Shown piece by piece: positions 35,092 to 42,440 of a stretch of 64,000 nucleotides of DNA. The position numbers and the translations under genes were made by a program. This DNA comes from Polymorphospora lycopeni (GTDB lineage Bacteria; Actinomycetota; Actinomycetes; Mycobacteriales; Micromonosporaceae), in the NCBI RefSeq assembly GCF_042237075.1, contig NZ_JBCGDC010000007.1, positions 1 to 64,000 on the forward strand. Direction: 5' to 3'. The first letter of the stretch is position 1. Each line of letters opens with the position of its first letter. A model generated the notes under the pieces. It did not search any database. It was given only the letters and a program-made list of their open reading frames with translations, and was not told the DNA's origin.

Positions 35092-35175
35092 TCACTTCGT
35101 CGCCTTCTTCAGGTCGGCGATGTACTTGCAGGTGCCGTGCGTGACCTTCTTCAGGCCCACCTTCTTGATCTTCAT
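35092..35175 (-). CDS. Candidate RiPP precursor peptide, copy 1
   Basis: 27 residues: MKIKKVGLKKVTHGTCKY then IADLKKATK, with 9 Lys and a single Cys16. The ATG overlaps the stop of the diiron gene (ATGA) and has GGGAGGTGAG 6 nt upstream, a very strong initiation signal. There is no Gly-Gly or obvious protease site; the short, basic N-terminal half may act as leader and the C-K-Y region as modified core (inference). There is only one Cys, so lanthionine- or sactionine-type ring pairs of two Cys are excluded; C-methylation or an oxidative change at Cys, Lys or Tyr fits the enzymes present. Confidence 0.8.
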   Translation of the reverse strand: MKIKKVGLKKVTHGTCKYIADLKKATK

Positions 35176-35936
35176 TTCTGCTCACCTCCCCTCGTGAACT
35201 CCACACCGGCGGCGCGCAACCGGGCGCGGTGCCGGCGGACGAACCAGGCCTTGATCCGTTTCGGGTCGCGGCCGGTCAGCGCACCGCACTTGGCGGAGAT
35301 GCTGTCGAGAGAGGTGATGTTGAAGCCCAGGTCGTGCCATTCCTGGCCGTGTTCGCGCCAGAGTTCGGCGCCCTGGCGGGTCTTGGAGACCCGGGCGAGG
35401 TAGTTCAGGCCGATGGCGATGTGGTGGATCTCGTCGCCGCGTACGGCCTCGTAGAGCCGGCCGAGCGGGTCGCCGGCGAAGATCTCCTGGAAGAGGATGA
35501 ACTCGTCGGCCGCCAGCCCTTCGAGGATGGTGTGCACCAGCGCCCGCCCCATGTGCGGCAGGCTGACCAGCATCTCGTTGAGTGGTTCCACCGTCTCCGG
35601 GGCGTCCGGTTCCGGCTCGCCGCCGATCGCCTTGGCGTACTGGTAGAAGGCGTCGGCGTGCCGGGCCTCGTCGGCGGTGGCCAGGGCCAGGCTGAAGCGC
35701 AGCGGCGCGTCCTCGGTGTGGGTCGCCAGCGTGGCGGCGGCGACCAGGCCGGCCTGCTCGGCGTAGTAGCCGCGTGACGCGACCCGCCAGGCGGACTCGG
35801 TGCGGTCCCAGTCCTTGCGGCGCATGGCGTCGCCGATGATGTCGGTCGCGCGCCAGGACTTCTTGTCGCGGGTCGCGCCGAAGATGCGGTAGGCGGCGGC
35901 GTCGCTGTCGAGTTCGTCTGCGCGGTGAAGTGCCAT
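35172..35936 (-). CDS. Ferritin-like diiron oxygenase/oxidase family protein
   Basis: 254 residues forming a predicted four-helix bundle with two E-x-x-H carrying helices. The likely iron ligands are Glu60 (YYAEQAG), Glu90 and His93 (DEARHADAF), Glu145 (ADEFILFQE), Glu169 and His172 (GDEIHHIAIG). This spacing is that of class I diiron proteins (ribonucleotide reductase R2, AurF-like N-oxygenases, ferritin-like). A basic tail (RIKAWFVRRHRARLRAAG) could bind an acidic partner. GGAG precedes the ATG. It is the first gene of the operon and is translationally coupled to precursor copy 1. It probably oxidises the peptide with O2 (inference); a stress ferritin role is less likely given the coupling. 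Confidence 0.82.
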   Translation of the reverse strand: MALHRADELDSDAAAYRIFGATRDKKSWRATDIIGDAMRRKDWDRTESAWRVASRGYYAEQAGLVAAATLATHTEDAPLRFSLALATADEARHADAFYQYAKAIGGEPEPDAPETVEPLNEMLVSLPHMGRALVHTILEGLAADEFILFQEIFAGDPLGRLYEAVRGDEIHHIAIGLNYLARVSKTRQGAELWREHGQEWHDLGFNITSLDSISAKCGALTGRDPKRIKAWFVRRHRARLRAAGVEFTRGGEQK

Positions 35937-36095
35937 GACTGCTCCAGTGCGGTGCGAGCGGACCTTGAGGACCGTGGCCCGCCGGTGGGATGCCGGCCGA
36001 CCCGTGGCGCCGCATGTCCTGCCCGTGGCCGGGCCCGTGACACGCCTCGATGAGGCGAAACACGCAGCCGGCCACTCTCCGCCCGGAGATTGACC

Positions 36096-36124
36096 AAACT
36101 AACTGGCCCTACGGACCGCGTCAA
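36096..36124 (-). promoter_or_regulatory. Candidate promoter of the peptide operon
   Basis: On the minus strand TTGACG (36124-36119) and TAGTTT (36101-36096) are separated by exactly 17 bp, a good vegetative -35/-10 pair. It would give a leader of about 150 nt before the diiron gene. The leader contains a small stem, CGCCTC-GAT-GAGGCG, at 36043-36057. The rest of the 236-nt divergent spacer shows nothing else. Confidence 0.5.
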
Positions 36125-36172
36125 GGCTGCTACTCGCGGTCAGCGTGACCCGGGTCGAACTAAGCTGCGTCG

Positions 36173-37519
36173 ATGGCAACCCGCCGCAGACCCTGGTCCC
36201 GTACGGCCGGTCACGGGCTCGGATCGCTCGTCACCGCGCACGGTGTCGGCGTGGTCGGCACCCAGATCACCGCGCTCGCCCTGCCCACCCTCGCGATCCT
36301 CCACCTGGGAGCGTCGCCGCTGGCCGCGAGCGTGCTCTTCGCGCTGGAGTTCGGGGCGCAGGCGTTCGCCGCGCCGGTGCTCGGCGTGCTGGTCGACCGG
36401 GCCCGGTCGCCGCGGCGGCTGCTGATCCTGGCCAGCCTCGGCTACGGCCTCACCGTCCTGCTGGTGCCGGTCGCCGCCGTCGGCGGCCTGCTCTCGCTGG
36501 TGCTGCTCGGCGCCGTCGCGGTCGTGACCGGGGTGCTCGGCGGGCTGATCACCATCGGGCTGCAGGCCGTCGTACCGGTGCTCGTGCCGCGCGACAAGCT
36601 GGTCGCGGCGAACTCCGCGATGGCCGGGGCCCGGTCGGTCGGGCAGGTGGCGGGGCCGGCCGTCGCCGGGACGCTGGTGCAGTGGTGGGGCGCGGCGGCG
36701 GCGATGGGCGTGGACGCGGGCACCCGGGTGCTGTCCATCCTCGCCTTCGCCACGATGCGCCCCTCCCGCGAGGCGCTGGCCCGCCGGTCCGCCGAGGCGT
36801 CCGGCATGGTCCGGGCGTTGCGCGACGGCGTCGCGGTGCTGCGCGGCCAGCCCCTCCTGGTCCGGATCGCGGTCACCGCCGCGGCGCTCAACTTCGGCGG
36901 CTCGGCGCTCGGCGCGCTCTACCTCGTCTTCGCCTACCAGGAACTGCACCTGTCGCCGGGCCTGGTCGGGGCCGCCTACGTGGTCAACAGCGTGGCGTCG
37001 CTGGTGGCGGTCGGGACGGCCGGGTGGGTCATCCGCAGGCTGCGGATGGTGCGGGTGGTGCCGTTCTTCGCCCCGCTGGCCGGGGCCGCCCTGTTCCTGA
37101 TCCCGGCCGCCGCGATCGCCCCGCCGTTCGCCGCCCTGGTCGCCTACGAGGCGGTCTTCGGCTACTGCGCGACGGTGTGGTTCATCGCCACCGCCACCCT
37201 CCAGCAGTCGCTGGTGCCGACCCACCAGCTGGGTCGGGTGATCGCGATGAGCCGGACGATCGGCGCGCTGGCCATCCCGGTCGGCGCCCTGCTTGGCGGG
37301 GCGCTGGCCCAGTGGTGGGGCATGGTCCCGACCCTGCTCGCCTTCGCCGCCGCGGCGCTGGCCGGCACCGGCGCGAGCATCGTACGGAACACCCGGTTCG
37401 GCACAATGATGCCGACATCGGTCGATGATCGGCCCACCGAGAGTGGCACTAACGCGCCATCCTCTGAGGTTTTGTTGACAGCCGAGCCGACCAGCCCGAA
37501 AGCTGGCTCCAGCAGTTAG
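36173..37519 (+). CDS. Major facilitator superfamily transporter
   Basis: 448 residues with about 12 hydrophobic helices in two halves joined by a basic loop (residues 185-215, FATMRPSREALARRSAEASG). The motif-A-like loop DRARSPRRLLILASL after helix 2 is typical of drug:H+ antiporters of the EntS/DHA3 type. A Thr/Ser-rich cytoplasmic tail of about 40 residues follows. The ATG follows a GC-rich leader with no clear Shine-Dalgarno. It is divergent from the peptide operon by 236 nt, and is a candidate exporter for either the peptide or the product of the next operon (inference). Confidence 0.85.
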   Translation: MATRRRPWSRTAGHGLGSLVTAHGVGVVGTQITALALPTLAILHLGASPLAASVLFALEFGAQAFAAPVLGVLVDRARSPRRLLILASLGYGLTVLLVPVAAVGGLLSLVLLGAVAVVTGVLGGLITIGLQAVVPVLVPRDKLVAANSAMAGARSVGQVAGPAVAGTLVQWWGAAAAMGVDAGTRVLSILAFATMRPSREALARRSAEASGMVRALRDGVAVLRGQPLLVRIAVTAAALNFGGSALGALYLVFAYQELHLSPGLVGAAYVVNSVASLVAVGTAGWVIRRLRMVRVVPFFAPLAGAALFLIPAAAIAPPFAALVAYEAVFGYCATVWFIATATLQQSLVPTHQLGRVIAMSRTIGALAIPVGALLGGALAQWWGMVPTLLAFAAAALAGTGASIVRNTRFGTMMPTSVDDRPTESGTNAPSSEVLLTAEPTSPKAGSSS

Positions 37520-37609
37520 TCACGAGCCGTACGGCGTACCCGGCGTCCTGCGTTTCCTCCGCCCGGAACCGCACCACGCAAGCCAACGAACTCCTGACGG
37601 GACCGCACC

Positions 37610-38569
37610 ATGGATCTGTTGTCCGCATACCGCGCCATGCTCGAAATACGACTCTTCGAAGAGGGCGTGCTGCGGTTGGCCGGGCAGGGGCTCGTGCCCG
37701 GCGCGACACATCCCTACACCGGCCAGGAGGCCGTCGCCGTCGGCGTCCTCGCCGCCCGCCGGCCGGACGAGTGGGTGGTCAGCTTCTACCGCTGCCACGG
37801 TCACGCCCTCGCCGCCGGCAGCCCGCCCGAGCCGCTGCTGCGCGAGATCCTCGGCCGCGACGGCGGGGTCTGCGGCGGCAAGTCCGGCTCGATGCACCTC
37901 GCCGACCGGGCCAACCACCTGCTCGGGTCGACGTCGATCGTCGCGGCCCAGCTCCCGATCGCGGCCGGCGCGGCGATGTCCGCGAAGCTCGACGGCGCCG
38001 GCCGGGCCGTGATCGTCTTCTGCGGCGACGGGGCGCTGAGCGCCGGTGGCGCGTACGAGACCCTGATGATCGCCGCCGCGCAGCGGCTGCCGCTGCTCGT
38101 GGTCTGCGAGGACAACGGCTGGCAGGACCGCACCGCCAGCCCGCTGGTACGCCACCTCACCCCGACCGAACTCGTCCGTGGCCTGCGGCTGCCGCACGTC
38201 GAGGTCGACGGCAACGACGTCGAGGCGGTGCACGAGGCAGCCACCGGCGCGCTCGCCGCCTGCCGGGACGGTGGCGGGGTCGGGGTGCTGGTCGCCCACA
38301 CCTACCTGCGGCACTTCCACTCCCAGCTCGGTCCACGGCCGCCGGCGGAATACCGCCCGGCGGCCGAACGCGAACGCTGGCTGGCCCGCGACCCGCTCAC
38401 CGTCGCCGCCGACCGGATCACCGCCGACCTGACCGCGCTGCGTGCCGAGGTCGCCGCCGGGACGGACGCGCTGATCCGCCGGGTGGTCGACGCCGGTGGG
38501 CCCGACCCGGCGACCGCCGCGACCGGGATCACGGTCACCGGCGACGCGCTGATCGGCGCGGCCCGGTGA
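37610..38569 (+). CDS. Thiamine-diphosphate-dependent dehydrogenase E1 component, alpha subunit
   Basis: 319 residues, the size of AcoA/PdhA-type E1 alpha. It has RMPGATHPYTGQE-like LVPGATHPYTGQEAVAVGV, the substrate loop GGKSGSMHLADRANH, and the ThDP/Mg motif VIVFCGDGALSAGGAYE running to CEDNGW. With the beta subunit it decarboxylates a 2-oxoacid onto ThDP. No E2 or E3 gene is linked; instead a class III aminotransferase follows. That suggests a stand-alone carboligase or decarboxylase in biosynthesis rather than a dehydrogenase complex (inference). Confidence 0.87.
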   Translation: MDLLSAYRAMLEIRLFEEGVLRLAGQGLVPGATHPYTGQEAVAVGVLAARRPDEWVVSFYRCHGHALAAGSPPEPLLREILGRDGGVCGGKSGSMHLADRANHLLGSTSIVAAQLPIAAGAAMSAKLDGAGRAVIVFCGDGALSAGGAYETLMIAAAQRLPLLVVCEDNGWQDRTASPLVRHLTPTELVRGLRLPHVEVDGNDVEAVHEAATGALAACRDGGGVGVLVAHTYLRHFHSQLGPRPPAEYRPAAERERWLARDPLTVAADRITADLTALRAEVAAGTDALIRRVVDAGGPDPATAATGITVTGDALIGAAR

Positions 38570-39537
38570 GCCGCCCGCACCCGATCGGGGCGGCGGTCCG
38601 TGACGCGCTGACCGCCCAGCCGACGATGAGCATGTTCTGCACCTACCAGCAGGACGACCTGGTCGCGCGGTACGGCGGCGACCGGATGGTCCGGATGCCG
38701 ATCGCCGAGAACGCGATGCTGGGCATGGCGCTCGGCATGGCCCTGACCGGCCGGCGGGTGCTGGTCAGCATCGCCCGGATCGCGTTCCTCTACAGCGCCT
38801 TCGACCAGCTGGTCAACCAGGTCACCACCTGGCGCTACATGTCGGGCGGGCAGTTCTCGGTGCCGCTGGTCGTCCGTGGCTTCAGCCGGGGCGGCGAGCA
38901 CCTCGGTGCCCAGCACGAGCACGCCCCGTACGGGCTGCTGAGCCGGATCCCCGGCCTGGTGGTCGCCGTACCCGGCTCGCCGAACTCGCTCGCCGGCCTG
39001 CTGCGGACCGCGCTGACCCATCCCGACCCGGTGGTCGTGCTGGAGTCGCCGCTGCTGTTCACCCCGGACTGGGCGGAGCTGCCCGAGCCCGAGCCGTCGC
39101 CGGCCGCGCTGCCGTTCGGGGTCGCCGGGCTGGCCCGGCCCGGCGCCGACCTGACGATGGTCGGCATCGGCAACACGGTCGCCGCCTGCCTGCGTGCCGC
39201 CGACCGGCTGGCCGGGCAGGGCGTCGACGCCCGGGTCGTCGACCTGCGTACGGCGGCACCGCTCGACCGCGACGGGGTGGCCGCGATGGTCCTGCCGGAC
39301 CGGCCGGTCCTGCTCGTCGACGAGGAGCCGCGCTCCGGTTCGGTGATGACCGACCTCGCCCTGCACCTGGTCCAGACCGGGGTGGCCGACCCCGGGCGGA
39401 TCGACCTGCTGACCGGTGCCCCGGTGCCGGCGCCGGTCAGCCCGACCCTGCTCGCTCCCCTGCTGCCCGACGTGGACCGGATCGTCGACGCGGCCCTGCA
39501 CAGTTTCGCCCCCGACCTGCGGAGGAAGAACCCATGA
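38566..39537 (+). CDS. Thiamine-diphosphate-dependent dehydrogenase E1 component, beta subunit
   Basis: 323 residues from GTG, which overlaps the alpha-subunit stop by 4 nt (GTGA). The Pyr domain holds the ThDP-activating Glu in MPIAENAMLGMALGMALTG, followed by ARIAFLYSAFDQLVNQVTTW and SRGGEHLGAQHEHAPYGLLS; the transketolase C-terminal domain includes VVDLRTAAPLDRDGVAAMV and LLVDEEPRSG. Together with the alpha subunit it forms the alpha2-beta2 enzyme. The typical beta-subunit H-S-Q motif is replaced by QHEHAP, which may reflect a different acceptor substrate. Confidence 0.87.
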   Translation: MSRPHPIGAAVRDALTAQPTMSMFCTYQQDDLVARYGGDRMVRMPIAENAMLGMALGMALTGRRVLVSIARIAFLYSAFDQLVNQVTTWRYMSGGQFSVPLVVRGFSRGGEHLGAQHEHAPYGLLSRIPGLVVAVPGSPNSLAGLLRTALTHPDPVVVLESPLLFTPDWAELPEPEPSPAALPFGVAGLARPGADLTMVGIGNTVAACLRAADRLAGQGVDARVVDLRTAAPLDRDGVAAMVLPDRPVLLVDEEPRSGSVMTDLALHLVQTGVADPGRIDLLTGAPVPAPVSPTLLAPLLPDVDRIVDAALHSFAPDLRRKNP

Positions 39538-40856
39538 TCGAAAGCAGCGGGTACGCCGTCTGGCACGGCCTGACCCCGATGGGCGAGTTCCTGCGCGACA
39601 ACGATCCGGACATGTTCCTGGTCAGCGGGGCGGACAGCCACGTGGTCGACGCCGGCGGCCGGCGCTACCTCGACGCCCGTTCGTCGATGTGGAACGTCAC
39701 CCTCGGCTACTCCTGCGAGCCGGTGAAGCGGGCGATGGCCCGCCAGCTCGACGTGCTGCCGTCCGGCACCGTGATGCGCTACGAGCACCCGCCGCAGTCC
39801 ACCGTGGACTACGCCGCGGCGCTCGCGGCCACCCTGCCGGCGCCGCTGCGGCACATCCGGTTCGGCAACACCGGCAGCCAGATGACCGAGTCGGCGGCGA
39901 TGCTGTCCCGGTTCTACCGGCGGATGACCGGCGAGACCGACCGGCACACCGTGATCGCCCTGCACAGCGCCTACCACGGCACCGGGCCGCTGGCGACGGC
40001 GCTGACCGACGAGCCGGTCCTGCACGACTACTCCGCGCCGGTCGACCAGCACGTCGTGCATGTCACCACCCCGCCGCCGGTGTCGTGCGAGCCCGGCGCC
40101 TGCACCGGTGGGTGCGTCCGGCCGGTCCTCGACGCCATCGAGTCGGTCGGCACCGACCACGTCACGGCGGTCATGTTCGAGCCGGTCTCCGGCACCTCGT
40201 TCCTGCCGGCGCCGCCGCACTACCTGGAGACGCTGATCGTCGAGTGCCGGCGGCGCGGCATCCACACCATCGCCGACGAGGTGACCACCGGCGCCGGCCG
40301 GGTCGGCGCGATGACGTACATCGAGCGGCTGACCGAGGTGCCGGACATGCTGGTGCTCGGCAAGGGGCTGAGCGCCGGCTACTTCCCGCTGGCCGTGCTC
40401 GCCGTCGGGTCGCACGTCTTCGACGCGCTGACCCACCCGCCGGTGCGGCTCGGCTTCCCCAACGGCTCCACCACCGACGGCCACCCGCTCGGGGCGGCGG
40501 CCGGGCTGGCCGTACTCGACGTCCTCACCGCCGACGGCTTCTTCGACGGCGTACGTCGGCGCAGCGCCGACCTGGTCGCGATGCTGGCCGCGGCGGCGGA
40601 GTCGGAGCCGCGGCTGGGCGCCGTACGCGGCGAGGGGATGCTGCTCGGCATCGAACTGGTCGACGAGAACGGCGAGCCGTGGCGGGTGCGGGAGGTGAAC
40701 CGGTTCCGGCTGGCCTGCCGTGACCAGGGGCTGCTGACCAGCTATTCGCTCGGGGTGCTGCCGCTGCTGCCCCAGCTCACCATCAGCGAGGCCGACTGCC
40801 GCGAGCTGGTCGACCTGCTGCTCAAGGCGTTGGCGGCGTACCAACCGGGCGCCTGA
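39534..40856 (+). CDS. Class III PLP-dependent aminotransferase
   Basis: 440 residues; the ATG overlaps the E1 beta stop (ATGA). The fold-type I landmarks are IRFGNTGSQMTESAAMLSRF, HSAYHGTGPLA, TIADEVTTGAGRVG and the Schiff-base lysine in LVLGKGLSAGYFP (about residue 277). Family members move an amino group to a ketone or aldehyde, often at a terminal (omega) position, or act as 1-semialdehyde aminomutases. A short Cys-rich insert (VSCEPGACTGGCVRP, three Cys, near residue 185) is unusual and might bind a metal. Coupled after the E1 pair, it probably aminates the ketone or aldehyde made by it (inference). Confidence 0.87.
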   Translation: MIESSGYAVWHGLTPMGEFLRDNDPDMFLVSGADSHVVDAGGRRYLDARSSMWNVTLGYSCEPVKRAMARQLDVLPSGTVMRYEHPPQSTVDYAAALAATLPAPLRHIRFGNTGSQMTESAAMLSRFYRRMTGETDRHTVIALHSAYHGTGPLATALTDEPVLHDYSAPVDQHVVHVTTPPPVSCEPGACTGGCVRPVLDAIESVGTDHVTAVMFEPVSGTSFLPAPPHYLETLIVECRRRGIHTIADEVTTGAGRVGAMTYIERLTEVPDMLVLGKGLSAGYFPLAVLAVGSHVFDALTHPPVRLGFPNGSTTDGHPLGAAAGLAVLDVLTADGFFDGVRRRSADLVAMLAAAAESEPRLGAVRGEGMLLGIELVDENGEPWRVREVNRFRLACRDQGLLTSYSLGVLPLLPQLTISEADCRELVDLLLKALAAYQPGA

Positions 40857-40878
40857 CGCCCACCGGCGAGCCCGGGTG

Positions 40879-40902
40879 CCCGGCCGCCGTCAGGCGGCCG
40901 GG
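40879..40902. terminator. Bidirectional terminator hairpin
   Basis: CCCGGCCGCC (40879-40888) and GGCGGCCGGG (40893-40902) form a perfect 10-bp stem with a GTCA loop. It lies between the aminotransferase and the convergent XRE gene and covers the last codons of the latter. Confidence 0.7.
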
Positions 40903-41492
40903 TCGGCCGGTCCGTCCGGGCGGGTACGCGCGGTCCGGGGTCGCATGATCAGTGCCGCCACGTGGTAGGAGCACGGCTCGGTGCCGGGGTTGGCGTAGGC
41001 GTGCGGGGTGTCGGCGGCGAAGTAGACGGAGTCGCCGGCCCGCAGCTCGACCACCCGGTCGGTGAGGCTCAGCCGCAGGGTGCCGTGTTCGACCGCCACG
41101 AACTCGTGGGAGCCGGGCGCGTAGGCGGGGAACTCGCCGGCGTCGCAGCCGGCGGGCAGGGTGGTGCGTATCCACTCGAAGTTCACCCCGGGCACCACGG
41201 GGCTGACGATGGTCCGCCGCCATCCGCCGGGTTCCTCGACCGTGTCCTGCTCGGTGGCGCGGCGGACGACGACGCGTACGTGCTCGGCCTCGGTGACGAG
41301 GTCGGCCAGGCTGGTGCCGAGCCCGTCGGCGATGCGGGCGAGGACCACGACGGTCGGCACCTTCTGGCCGCGTTCGACCGAGGACAGCATGCTCACGCTC
41401 ACCTCGGCCGCGTCGGCCACCTCGGCGAGGGTCATGCCCCGGTCGCGGCGTAGTTCCTGCACCCGGGCGCCCAGCTTCACCAGATCGAGCAT
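40890..41492 (-). CDS. XRE-family regulator with C-terminal cupin
   Basis: 200 residues from ATG 41492; an in-frame ATG at 41513, inside the repeated operator, would add MERYYSE. The HTH covers residues 5-60 (LGARVQELRRDRGMTLAEVA, VSVSMLSSVERGQKVP). The cupin half has a His/Glu set (GSHEFVAVEHGTLRLSLTD, GDSVYFAADTPHAYANPG). PuuR/SutR-like regulators of this design sense small molecules, often amines or amino acids, via the cupin. It is divergent from the acetyltransferase across a shared palindrome, so it likely represses both genes. Confidence 0.87.
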   Translation of the reverse strand: MLDLVKLGARVQELRRDRGMTLAEVADAAEVSVSMLSSVERGQKVPTVVVLARIADGLGTSLADLVTEAEHVRVVVRRATEQDTVEEPGGWRRTIVSPVVPGVNFEWIRTTLPAGCDAGEFPAYAPGSHEFVAVEHGTLRLSLTDRVVELRAGDSVYFAADTPHAYANPGTEPCSYHVAALIMRPRTARTRPDGPADPAA

Positions 41493-41530
41493 TTCACTAT
41501 AATAGCGTTCCATTTCACTATAGAGAAATG
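41490..41530. promoter_or_regulatory. Shared operator-promoter of the XRE and acetyltransferase genes
   Basis: CATTTCACTATAGAGAAATG at 41511-41530 is a 20-bp palindrome with 18 of 20 positions symmetric. Its half CATTTCACTATA recurs at 41490-41501. On the plus strand TATAAT (41498-41503) is a consensus -10 about 36 nt before the acetyltransferase GTG. On the minus strand TATTAT/TATAGT lie just before the XRE start, so that mRNA may be leaderless. This A+T-rich block is a convincing autoregulated divergent promoter. Confidence 0.7.
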
Positions 41531-41538
41531 AGACGCCC

Positions 41539-42054
41539 GTGTCGACGCCTCCAGCGACCATCCGCCCCGCCACTTCGGCCGACCTCACCGCGGTCGCCGA
41601 GATCATGAAGCACTACGTCGAGCAGACCGTCGCCACCTTCACCGAGACCCCGCCGACCGTCGACGAGTGGTCCCGGCTGCACGGGGACCTGGCGGCCCGG
41701 GGTCTCCCCTTCCTCGTCGCGCAGGCCGGCGGGGACGTGGTCGGCTTCGCCTACGCCGGCCCGTGGCGACCGAAGTCGGCCTACCGGCACACCGTGGAGG
41801 ACACCGTCTACCTCGCGCCGACCGCGACCGGCCACGGCATCGGCACCGCCCTGCTGTCGGAACTGGTCAGCCGGGCCACCGCAGCGGGCTGCCGGCAGAT
41901 GATCGCGGTCATCGCCGACACGGGCGACCCCTCCTCGGCCGCCCTGCACCGCCGCCTGGGGTTCGTCGACGCCGGCCGGCTCCGGGCGGTCGGCTTCAAG
42001 CACGGCCGGTGGATCGACACCCTGCTGCTCCAGCGGGAGCTGACCGCGCCCTAG
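41539..42054 (+). CDS. GNAT acetyltransferase, phosphinothricin acetyltransferase-like
   Basis: 171 residues from GTG, matching PAT/Bar-type enzymes in length. It starts ATIRPATSADLTAVAEIMKH and has the PAT-like TFTETPPTVDEWSR, GFAYAGPWRPKSAYRHTVED, the acetyl-CoA loop LAPTATGHGIGTALL and the end LRAVGFKHGRWIDTLLLQ. Enzymes of this group acetylate the amino group of phosphinothricin, methionine sulfoximine or related amino acids. Under the divergent XRE-cupin regulator and next to an aminotransferase operon, it could be a self-resistance or detoxification enzyme (inference). Confidence 0.85.
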   Translation: MSTPPATIRPATSADLTAVAEIMKHYVEQTVATFTETPPTVDEWSRLHGDLAARGLPFLVAQAGGDVVGFAYAGPWRPKSAYRHTVEDTVYLAPTATGHGIGTALLSELVSRATAAGCRQMIAVIADTGDPSSAALHRRLGFVDAGRLRAVGFKHGRWIDTLLLQRELTAP

Positions 42055-42440
42055 ACATCCATCGACATCACGCCGTTGACGCCTTCGTAGCACGTCGGTA
42101 AAGTTCGCCCCCAAGCAACGAAAGATTCAAACAAAGCCATGCTTGTTTCAAAGCAGGCTGGCGCAATTTCCCACGCGGACACCCACGGTGGCCGCCCCTC
42201 TCCTCCGTCCCGGACAAGGCCCGGTGATGCCTTCGGCTGCCGTACGCACCGGCTGGTCGCCCCCACCCCGGCCCCGGGGGTGCCCACCGGCCCACCCAGC
42301 ACCGCGCACCCACCCCGCCCGTGAACACCATCCGGTCCCGCTCGCCGTTCGCGGCCCACCCCGGCCCCGCGCCGGCACACCCCCGCGCCCGTGGCCCCCG
42401 CGCCACCGGCCGAACCGTCCCGACAGCGAAAAGGACAGTG
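42055..42440 (+). promoter_or_regulatory. Leader region of the GH87 gene
   Basis: 386 nt without a convincing gene. Near its left end is an A+T-rich imperfect inverted repeat: ATTCAAACAAAGC (42125-42137), CAT, GCTTGTTTCAAA (42141-42152), which looks like a LacI-type sugar-repressor site. The rest (42170-42420) is C- and Pro-codon-rich and shows no other signal until the AAGGA ribosome-binding site at about 42431. Confidence 0.4.

Larger units (their letters stand above)
34772..35175 (-). repeat. Three tandem ~160-bp units, each carrying one mini-peptide gene
   Basis: Starts at 35175, 35014 and 34855 are spaced 161 and 159 nt apart. Each unit holds an 81-84-nt peptide gene plus a spacer; the two spacers share TCGGGCACGGGTGCGCG and CGTCCGG blocks. 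The array arose by tandem duplication of gene plus spacer. It is not a CRISPR: units are few, long and coding. Confidence 0.8.

Noticed and set aside
34772..35175. CRISPR-like array
   Set aside because: Three units of about 160 bp that differ by substitutions within coding sequence; no short identical repeats with unique spacers and no cas genes.
35182..36075. Alternative 297-codon minus-strand frame over the diiron gene
   Set aside because: Pro/Arg-rich shadow in another frame; the diiron frame has ligand motifs, a GGAG site and stop-start coupling to the peptide gene.
35937..36095. Cobalamin or SAM riboswitch in the leader of the B12 radical SAM operon
   Set aside because: The leader is long enough to hold one, but I find no B12-box-like or SAM-aptamer core, only a 6-bp stem.
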